11,490 nt of DNA from Chloroflexota bacterium (GTDB lineage: Bacteria > Chloroflexota > Anaerolineae > J102): assembly GCA_013152695.1 (NCBI GenBank), contig JAADFV010000460.1:1-11490 (forward strand), in the 5' to 3' direction. Positions 5,713-11,490 of the stretch are shown here, piece after piece. Every line of letters begins with the position of its first letter. Positions within the stretch are counted from its first letter, which is position 1. The notes beneath the pieces are model-generated. The model made no database searches, was not told where the DNA came from, and saw only the letters and a list, made by a program, of their open reading frames with translations. The position numbers and the translations under genes were made by a program.

Positions 5713-7536
5713 ATGTTAAAAAAGCTACTGTTCATTGTAGTATTGTTGGTTGCGGTCACTGCTGTTGTGACTGCCTGCGCCCCCGCCGCCCCCGCCGAGG
5801 TCAAGGAAGTCGAGAAGGTCATCACTGTCGAAGTTCCCGTAGAAAAGGTAGATCAGGCCGAACTCGATCGCCGTAAAACCGTCATTTTCGATATCGATGA
5901 AGGTTCAGTTGCCGATCCCAAACTGTGGAATCCCTTTGCTGCCGGTCGGCGCCTTGATCAAGGCTTTTTCCAGGCTTTGATCGAACCGCTTTTCATTCTC
6001 AACCTCGAAAGTCCCAGCGGTGAAGTCATCAACTGGTTGGGCGAAAGCATCGAATCCAACGAAGATGCCACCGTTTGGACAATCAAGTTACGTGATGGCA
6101 TCAAATGGTCGGACGGAGAACCCCTGACCGCGGATGATTTTCTCTTCACGGTCGAAATGGGAATGAATACCGCCGGTCTTAAAAGTATGCCATCCTTCGA
6201 CAACGTCGCCAATGTCGAAAAACTGGACGATCTCACCCTACAATTCACGCTGAACGAACCCGACTACCGCTTCGGCTTTACCAATTTCACTGTCACCTCC
6301 ACATCCTCTTTCTTCATCGTTCCCAAGCACATCTGGGAAGGGAAAGACCCGACTACATTCACAAACTACGACCCCGACAAAGGTTGGCCCGTCTTCTCTG
6401 GTGCCTACCGGCTGGCAAGTGTGAGCGAGAATGAATTTACCTATGTGCGGAACGATGATTGGTGGGGTGTCAATGCCGGTTTCAAGCTACCGAAGCCTGA
6501 AAAATTGATCTGGGTAGCCTACGGCTCGGAAGAAACACGCACGGCAGCGATGGCCCGTAATGAGTTGGATAGCCTCATGGGCGTCAATCTAGGGTCCTTC
6601 CTGGCATTGCAAAAAATGACTGGTACGACCATCGCTTGGCACAAAGAACTACCTTATGCCTGGATCGATCCCTGTGCCCGTAATTTCCACTTCAACCTGA
6701 CCAGGGAACCCTGGGATAATGTAAGAATGCGTGAGGCTATCAACTACGCAATCAATCGTGACCAGATCATTGACATTGCCTACGAAGGCACCTCATCTGT
6801 CTCTCTGACCTGGTTGCCTGACTACAACATTTTCCGTCCGTACATCCAGGCTGCTGTCGATGCAGGACTGTACGAGAAGCATCCCTTGCTCACTTACGAT
6901 CCTGACAAAGCCAAAGCCATCTTCGAAGAGCTTGGATACACCATGAACGCGGAGACAGGCTACTACGAAAAAGATGGCAAAGAACTGTCAATGACTATCG
7001 CCAACTTCGACGCCACAGAAATGAACAGTGTGGTATCCTTGCTGGTCGAACAGTTCCAGGCCGTGGGAATCAATGCTTCCCAAGACATTCAACCCATCCC
7101 CGCCTTCATCGATAATCTGACCAACGCCGGCTTCGATACCTACTACTTCTTCGTTTGTGGTCCCATCGATCTGTGGGCAAAAATGGATGCCTTCAGCACT
7201 CGCCATCTCCCTCCCGAGGGCGAACCCTCCTCTGGCTTCTACGCCAACACCCAACGTTGGAGTGGCGAGGCAGCCCAGGCATACAGCGACATCGTCGCCC
7301 AAATGGCGAAAATGCCTCCTGACGATCCTCGCCTGAAAGACCTGTACGTGAAAGCGATGGATATCTGGCTGGCAGAAAAACCGGCTTTACCCATTGCTCA
7401 GGCCGTCAAACTGGTTCCATTCAACGAAGCTTACTGGACAGGCTGGCCCACTGCCGACAATCCTTATATCGCTCCGGCGACGTGGTGGCAGGTCACCCAT
7501 GTGATCTTACAACACTTGGAGCCGGTGCCACGTTGA
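5713..7536 (+). CDS. ABC importer substrate-binding lipoprotein, family 5 (peptide/nickel type)
   Basis: An extracytoplasmic solute receptor tethered to the membrane by a lipid. The start at 5713 is preferred over an in-frame TTG at 5698 because the Shine-Dalgarno GGGAGGAG (5700-5707) lies between them. Residues 1-21 are a signal peptide (two lysines, then a hydrophobic core) ending in the lipobox VTAC with lipidated C22. A proline/alanine and valine/glutamate-rich linker follows (about 23-48). The mature part has family-5 marks: LRDGIKWSDGEPLTADDF at 126-143, and a middle segment with NVRMREAINYAINRDQI typical of the DppA/OppA lobe. The 607-residue length is usual. Its ligand could be a peptide, opine, sugar or other organic solute; adjacency to the amidase-like and flavin enzymes suggests a nitrogen-containing compound, by inference. 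The permease gene lies 163 bases further on, after a hairpin. Confidence 0.93.
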   Translation: MLKKLLFIVVLLVAVTAVVTACAPAAPAEVKEVEKVITVEVPVEKVDQAELDRRKTVIFDIDEGSVADPKLWNPFAAGRRLDQGFFQALIEPLFILNLESPSGEVINWLGESIESNEDATVWTIKLRDGIKWSDGEPLTADDFLFTVEMGMNTAGLKSMPSFDNVANVEKLDDLTLQFTLNEPDYRFGFTNFTVTSTSSFFIVPKHIWEGKDPTTFTNYDPDKGWPVFSGAYRLASVSENEFTYVRNDDWWGVNAGFKLPKPEKLIWVAYGSEETRTAAMARNELDSLMGVNLGSFLALQKMTGTTIAWHKELPYAWIDPCARNFHFNLTREPWDNVRMREAINYAINRDQIIDIAYEGTSSVSLTWLPDYNIFRPYIQAAVDAGLYEKHPLLTYDPDKAKAIFEELGYTMNAETGYYEKDGKELSMTIANFDATEMNSVVSLLVEQFQAVGINASQDIQPIPAFIDNLTNAGFDTYYFFVCGPIDLWAKMDAFSTRHLPPEGEPSSGFYANTQRWSGEAAQAYSDIVAQMAKMPPDDPRLKDLYVKAMDIWLAEKPALPIAQAVKLVPFNEAYWTGWPTADNPYIAPATWWQVTHVILQHLEPVPR

Positions 7537-7545
7537 TCTTCCCCA

Positions 7546-7582
7546 GCAGGGCTGCCGGTTCGACAGGGATCGGCGGCCCTGC
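7546..7582 (+). terminator. Intercistronic hairpin after the binding-protein gene (attenuator or mRNA-stabilising)
   Basis: A 12-pair stem (7546-7557 with 7571-7582, GCAGGGC paired to GCCCTGC and GCCG to CGGC, one T-G wobble) closes a 13-base loop. It begins 10 bases after the binding-protein stop. No run of T follows, so it is not a standard intrinsic terminator. In many importer operons such a structure raises the amount of binding protein over permease by protecting the upstream mRNA or partly stopping transcription (as at malE-malF). That role here is inference. The rest of the 163-base gap holds no convincing gene. Confidence 0.6.
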
Positions 7583-7699
7583 CACCTTATCACTTTCCGC
7601 ATTCGTCAGGACTTCCCCGGTCTTGACAACTATCTGGGAGCATGGTTTCATGCCCGATGAACACTTCCCCTTCCTGTCTGGCAAAGGAGATTCGAACGA

Positions 7700-8710
7700 G
7701 TGAGGAATCTATCAGCAGATTATGTTCTCAAACGCCTGGGCATGTTTGTTCTCACTGTCTGGCTCGGCGCAACGATCATGTTCATCGTCCCGCGCCTGGC
7801 TCCCGGTGATCCTGTGCAGGCCATTATTGGACGCATGTTGACGGAGGGAAGCAATGTCGAAAACGCGCAAGAGATCGTCGATGCGTACCGCGAGCGATTC
7901 GGCTTAAATGACTCGGTTTTCGTGCAATATGGCAAGTATCTCTATAACGTCGTTACCTTCAATACCGGCTATTCCCTGGCATTTTTCCCTACCCGCGTCG
8001 ATGATTTGATCAGGCGCAGCCTTCCCTGGACCTTGGGCTTATTGTCTACTGCTTTGTGTATTTCGTTCGTGATCGGCAATGCTGTGGGGGCGCTATTGGC
8101 CTGGAGACGAACACCGCGCTGGCTGAATGCCTTATTGCCCTTTACCCTCACCTTCACCTCCATTCCCGCCTATATGGTTGGAATCATCCTGCTATTTTTC
8201 TTTGCTTTTTCTCTCGACTGGTTTCCCTTTGCCGGAAGCTACGCGCGGGGTCTGAAGCCTGGTTGGAACCTGGAGTTCATCGGTAGCGTGCTCAAGCATG
8301 GCTTTCTTCCCGCCATGTCGATTGTCATGGTTAGCATGGGCCGCTGGGCCCTGGGGATGCGAGGGATGATGATCACCACTGATGGCGAAGATTATATGAT
8401 CCTGGCCGAGGCCAAGGGCCTGCGTTCGGGACGGATTTTCTGGCGCTACGGCATTCGCAACGCCATCTTACCCCAGGTAACTGCCTTCGCCGTGGCGTTG
8501 GGGTCACTGGCAGGCGGCTCTGTCCTCGTCGAGATTATCTTCACTTATCCAGGGGTAGGGCATTTGCTCTATCAGGCCATTCTCAATTCGGATTACACTC
8601 TCATCCAGGGAATCGTCCTTTATGTCATCATCGGGGTCTCTCTGGCCGTCCTAATTCTGGACCTGACCTATCCCTTGATCGACCCCCGCATCAATTACCA
8701 GAGGAGTTAA
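7700..8710 (+). CDS. ABC importer permease, DppB/OppB family
   Basis: One of two inner-membrane subunits of the peptide/nickel-type importer, 336 residues. It starts at a GTG (7700) with Shine-Dalgarno AAGGAGA (7684-7690) nine bases before. The order is typical: first membrane helix at about 10-32 ending in PRLAPGDPV, a periplasmic segment with YRERFGLNDSVFVQYGKYL, then about five more helices. The cytoplasmic EAA loop that contacts the ATPase is EAKGL at 237-241 in AEAKGLRSGRIFWRYGIRNA. The C-terminus ends DPRINYQRS, the usual DPR terminus. It forms the channel with the 8713-9642 permease, whose Shine-Dalgarno lies within this gene's last codons. Confidence 0.94.
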   Translation: MRNLSADYVLKRLGMFVLTVWLGATIMFIVPRLAPGDPVQAIIGRMLTEGSNVENAQEIVDAYRERFGLNDSVFVQYGKYLYNVVTFNTGYSLAFFPTRVDDLIRRSLPWTLGLLSTALCISFVIGNAVGALLAWRRTPRWLNALLPFTLTFTSIPAYMVGIILLFFFAFSLDWFPFAGSYARGLKPGWNLEFIGSVLKHGFLPAMSIVMVSMGRWALGMRGMMITTDGEDYMILAEAKGLRSGRIFWRYGIRNAILPQVTAFAVALGSLAGGSVLVEIIFTYPGVGHLLYQAILNSDYTLIQGIVLYVIIGVSLAVLILDLTYPLIDPRINYQRS

Positions 8711-8712
8711 AA

Positions 8713-9642
8713 ATGAGCGGGAGTGCTGCATCCATGATTACCCCTGTTGGCATGGCGCGTTTACGAACGTCGCCGTGGCTGAATTGGAAACTGGTATTGG
8801 GCGGAGGGTTGTTACTCCTTATGATTTTGATGGAGTTTTACGGACCTCTTCTTTGGGATACCGATATGGCGAGAGTGGGCTCTGCTCCCATCAACATGGT
8901 GCCGGCCTGGGTCGAGGCAGACAAAGCGCTGGGGTTCAGGGAGGGGTCGCCAGAACACCCGCTAGGAACAGAGAGCACCGGCCGGGATATGCTGGCGCTC
9001 ATATTGGTGGCTACACCTCGCTCCCTCAAGGTCGGCTTGATTGCCGCCACGGTGGGAACGCTGGTTGGCATCATTTTGGGATTTGCCTCGGGCTTCCTCG
9101 GCGGCTGGTTGGATACGATTGTCCGTATCCTGTCCGATGCCTGGATTACCATCCCCGGCCTGGCCGTGTTGATTGTCATTGCCAGCTATGTGGAAGAGTT
9201 CGACATCAATTCGATGGCACTCTTGATTGCCTTGTTCTCCTGGCCAGGACCCACCAGAGTGATTCGCTCCCAGGTCTTGACCATGCGGGAGCGCGGGTAC
9301 GTGCAAATGGCCCAGCTTTCAGGTGCTTCGACCATTCAAATCATGTTCCTGGAAATGATGCCCAATTTATTACCTTATCTCGCTGCCACTTTTACCAGCG
9401 CTGTCTCCGGCGCCATTCTGGCCGCCACCGGGCTGGAGCTCCTGGGGCTCGGCCCGACCCGTATCCCCACCTTGGGCATGACTATCAGCAATGCTTTACG
9501 GTCGTCGGCCATTTTACGGGGAATGTGGTGGTGGTGGGGTTTCCCCATCATTATGCTGGTGCTCATCTTCATCTCCCTCTTCCTGGTGACCATTGGCCTG
9601 GATGAGATCGCCAACCCCCGGCTGAGAGGAGCGCAACGATGA
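8713..9642 (+). CDS. ABC importer permease, DppC/OppC family
   Basis: The partner inner-membrane subunit, 309 residues. The N-terminal helix is at about 28-45. HPLGTESTGRDMLALI, the DppC hallmark (normally HxLGTDxxGRD), lies before the transmembrane domain; here Asp is replaced by Glu. The EAA-like loop at about 197-208 reads VQMAQLSGASTIQIMF, with the conserved glycine G204. The C-terminal half carries ATGLELLGLG, close to the usual SFLGLG element, and ends DEIANPRLRG, equivalent to the DPRLR terminus. The ATG at 8713 is two bases after the upstream stop, with Shine-Dalgarno GAGGAG (8701-8706). The stop overlaps the ATPase start by four bases (ATGA), a sign of coupled translation and fixed stoichiometry. 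Confidence 0.94.
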   Translation: MSGSAASMITPVGMARLRTSPWLNWKLVLGGGLLLLMILMEFYGPLLWDTDMARVGSAPINMVPAWVEADKALGFREGSPEHPLGTESTGRDMLALILVATPRSLKVGLIAATVGTLVGIILGFASGFLGGWLDTIVRILSDAWITIPGLAVLIVIASYVEEFDINSMALLIALFSWPGPTRVIRSQVLTMRERGYVQMAQLSGASTIQIMFLEMMPNLLPYLAATFTSAVSGAILAATGLELLGLGPTRIPTLGMTISNALRSSAILRGMWWWWGFPIIMLVLIFISLFLVTIGLDEIANPRLRGAQR

Positions 9643-10643
9643 ACACAACGAAAAGCGACGGCAGACCTAGGGAGATTGCCCTGGAGGTGAAAAATCTGAC
9701 TGTCCATTACCTCACTCCCGAGGGAGAGGTCATCGCCGTCGATGGCATCAGCTTCCAGGTTCGGAGGGGAGAAATGCTGGGCTTGGTAGGCGAATCTGGC
9801 TGTGGAAAGACCACGGCCGCCATGGGCATCCTCCGCCTGGTGCAACCACCGGGACGGATCATGGGGGGACAGGCCATTCTCAAAAACAAAACCGATATCC
9901 TGGCCTTGGGAAAAGAAGAATTGCGACGACTGCGCTGGACAGAATTCTCCCTCATCCCCCAGGGGGCGATGAATTCTCTCAACCCGACGATGAAGGTCAA
10001 GGACCAAATCAGAGATGTCATCGAAACTCATGAAGGGCACCAGTCCAAAGCGGCGCTGAAGGAGCGTATCCTCAAGCTGCTGACCATGGTGGGGCTGCCC
10101 AGTCGCACCTATGGCATGTATCCGCATGAATTGAGCGGGGGCATGAAGCAACGCGTGTGCATCGCTATGGCTATCGCTCTGGACCCCACCCTCGTCATCG
10201 CCGACGAGCCTACCAGCGCCCTCGATGTCATCGTGCAGCGGGTCGTTGCTCAAACGATGCTCGATATCAAGAATCGGATGGGGGTTTCGATGATTATGAT
10301 CGGTCATGATATGGGTCTGATGGCCCAAATGACCGACCGCATCGCCGTGATGTACGCCGGAAATCTGGTGGAAGTCGCCAGCACTCGCGCTGTTCTCAAA
10401 AATCCTCAACACCCCTACACCAAACTATTGATCGAATCCATTCCCTCCATCAAGGAGCGTAAGCCGTTGAAACTGACGGAGGGGCTGACGCACGATCTGC
10501 GCAATCCTCCGCCGGGCTGCATTTTCCAGTTCCGCTGCCCCTGGGTCAAAGATATCTGCCGCGCGGAAAAACCCCGCTTACGAGAACTCAGTCCGGGGAA
10601 TGAGGTAGCCTGCCATCTGGTCGAAACGGAGGTGCCGGCATGA
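9639..10643 (+). CDS. ABC importer ATPase, DppD/OppD family, with four-cysteine C-terminus
   Basis: A cytoplasmic nucleotide-binding subunit that energises uptake, 334 residues. Motifs in order are Walker A GESGCGKTT (51-59), Q-loop IPQGAMNSLNP, signature LSGGMKQR, Walker B with D189 and E190 (VIADEPTSALD) and H-loop H223 in GHDM. The family's oligopeptide C-terminal domain follows, with HPYTKLLIESIP and cysteines C294, C300, C307 and C325 (GCIFQFRCP...DIC...VACH). In DppD/OppD proteins these four cysteines can hold an iron-sulfur cluster. The LSGGM variant is common for DppD. The start has Shine-Dalgarno GAGAGGAG (9624-9631). It overlaps both neighbours by four bases and should form a heterodimer with the next ATPase. 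Confidence 0.95.
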   Translation: MNTTKSDGRPREIALEVKNLTVHYLTPEGEVIAVDGISFQVRRGEMLGLVGESGCGKTTAAMGILRLVQPPGRIMGGQAILKNKTDILALGKEELRRLRWTEFSLIPQGAMNSLNPTMKVKDQIRDVIETHEGHQSKAALKERILKLLTMVGLPSRTYGMYPHELSGGMKQRVCIAMAIALDPTLVIADEPTSALDVIVQRVVAQTMLDIKNRMGVSMIMIGHDMGLMAQMTDRIAVMYAGNLVEVASTRAVLKNPQHPYTKLLIESIPSIKERKPLKLTEGLTHDLRNPPPGCIFQFRCPWVKDICRAEKPRLRELSPGNEVACHLVETEVPA

Positions 10644-11490
10644 CGACACCCTTACTCGAAATCAGAAATGCGACTAAAATTTATGGCGGTGGTTTTCTCT
10701 CGCGAAGCAAACCAGTCGTCGCCTTACAAGACTTCAATCTCACCCTGCCCGCAGACTCAGCCAAGATCGTGACCATTGCCGGTGAGTCGGGTAGCGGCAA
10801 ATCCACCCTGGCCAGCCTGGTTCTCGGCTTCACCCCTCTCAGCGATGGCCAGATTCTCTTCAAAGGCCACGATCTGGGGATGATGAGCAGAGAGCAACGG
10901 TTTGAATACCGCCGCCATGTCCAGGCCGTTTTTCAGGATCCCTATGCCGTGTACAACCCCTTCTACCGGGTAAAACATATCTTCGACATGGTGATCAGGA
11001 ATTTTCGTCTCACCTCCAGCAAAGCCGAAGCCCGCGAGTTAATCGAAGAAGCGCTCAATGTGGTTGGGATGCAGGGCAAGGAGGTGTTACACAAGTACCC
11101 TCACCAATTGAGCGGGGGGCAACGCCAACGCATGATGGTGGCGCGCGCTTATTTGCTCAAACCAGAGTTGATCGTGGCGGACGAACCGGTCTCCATGGTG
11201 GATGCTTCGCTGCGAGCCATGATTCTCGACATCATGCTTCGTCTGCGTGACGAACGCGGCATCTCGTTTTTGTACATTACCCACGATTTGAGCACAGCTT
11301 ATCAGATTGGTGATGACATCTACCTTCTTTATCAGGGCTCGATCTCCGAACAGGGCAAAACGGTGCAAGTGATCGAAAACCCCAGACACCCTTATGTCAA
11401 ACAACTAATCTCATCTATTCCTGTGCCGGATCCAGACCAAAAATGGGATTCTGAGATTAGCCTGCCTGATGACGAACAAGCCCGTACGCA
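10640..11490 (+). CDS. ABC importer ATPase, DppF/OppF family (partial, runs off the window)
   Basis: The second ATPase of the importer; 283 codons are visible with no stop before the window ends. The start ATG overlaps the previous stop (ATGA); Shine-Dalgarno ACGGAGG lies just upstream (10626-10632). Motifs are Walker A GESGSGKST (48-56), Q-loop Q99 in VFQDPYAVYNP, signature LSGGQRQR (157-164), Walker B D181 and E182 (LIVADEPVSMVDASL) and H-loop H215 in ITHDL. The C-terminal RHPYVKQLISSIP motif marks the oligopeptide-transporter domain. Compared with DppF of about 320-330 residues, only some 40-50 residues should be missing. All catalytic residues are present, so it is expected to be active. 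Confidence 0.93.
   Translation, partial: MTTPLLEIRNATKIYGGGFLSRSKPVVALQDFNLTLPADSAKIVTIAGESGSGKSTLASLVLGFTPLSDGQILFKGHDLGMMSREQRFEYRRHVQAVFQDPYAVYNPFYRVKHIFDMVIRNFRLTSSKAEARELIEEALNVVGMQGKEVLHKYPHQLSGGQRQRMMVARAYLLKPELIVADEPVSMVDASLRAMILDIMLRLRDERGISFLYITHDLSTAYQIGDDIYLLYQGSISEQGKTVQVIENPRHPYVKQLISSIPVPDPDQKWDSEISLPDDEQART

Noticed and set aside
7623..7651. TTGACA in the receptor-permease gap as a possible internal promoter
   Set aside because: The -35 match is perfect, but at the 17-base distance the sequence is TTTCAT, not a usable -10 box.
7482..7703. 73-residue frame crossing the gap between receptor and permease genes
   Set aside because: It begins inside the receptor gene without a Shine-Dalgarno and the product looks like no known family. 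Its stop overlapping the permease start is noted, but this is not enough to call a gene.
8775..9605. 276-residue reading frame on the plus strand in another frame
   Set aside because: Fully inside the DppC-like permease gene; its composition (rich in His, Arg, Gly, Cys) is typical of an out-of-frame translation.
9375..10412. 345-residue reading frame on the minus strand
   Set aside because: It lies antisense to the well-supported DppD-like ATPase and the end of the DppC-like permease, has a low-complexity His/Asp-rich product, and shows no recognisable motif or ribosome-binding site.

Overview
This 11.5 kb window is almost fully coding, with every supported gene on the + strand. It looks like chromosomal DNA of an uncultured or lesser-known member of the Chloroflexota (Anaerolineae-like). 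That assignment is inference. It rests on the charged valine/glutamate linker after the lipobox of the binding protein (residues about 29-46), on a luciferase-like oxidoreductase of the F420/FMN type, and on the combination of XRE-cupin regulators with peptide-type ABC importers. No rRNA, tRNA, CRISPR array, insertion sequence or phage gene is visible.

Layout. Positions 91-738 encode a first XRE-cupin regulator, closed by a strong intrinsic terminator (766-793). An AT-rich spacer (739-976) then carries a near-consensus extended -10 promoter (913-941) overlapped by ATTGT/ACAAT inverted repeats. This promoter reads into a second, paralogous XRE-cupin regulator (977-1564). No convincing terminator follows it for the rest of the window, so the regulator probably heads an operon of at least 10.5 kb. 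The order is: PYROXD2/phytoene-dehydrogenase-like FAD oxidoreductase (1600-3192), nitrilase-superfamily amidase-like hydrolase (3265-4416), a 79-residue unknown protein coupled to it (4418-4657), a luciferase-like (LLM) oxidoreductase (4666-5637), and a complete dipeptide/nickel-type ABC importer. The importer consists of a family-5 lipoprotein binding protein (5713-7536), two permeases (7700-8710 and 8713-9642) and two ATPases (9639-10643, and 10640 to beyond the window end).

How it may work together (inference): the lipoprotein and ABC importer bring in a small organic solute, and the two flavoenzymes and the C-N hydrolase oxidise it and cleave an amide-like bond. The cupin regulator at the head senses the solute or a product and controls its own operon by binding across the promoter. 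XRE-cupin regulators of the PuuR kind respond to nitrogen compounds such as polyamines, which fits an amide, amine or modified-peptide substrate. The actual substrate cannot be read from the sequence.

The points most worth a second look are the enzyme-importer combination itself, the duplicated regulators with an operator-like promoter, the small unknown protein coupled to the hydrolase, the hydrolase's apparent lack of the usual second glutamate, and a perfect but start-less Shine-Dalgarno sequence at 5614-5624.
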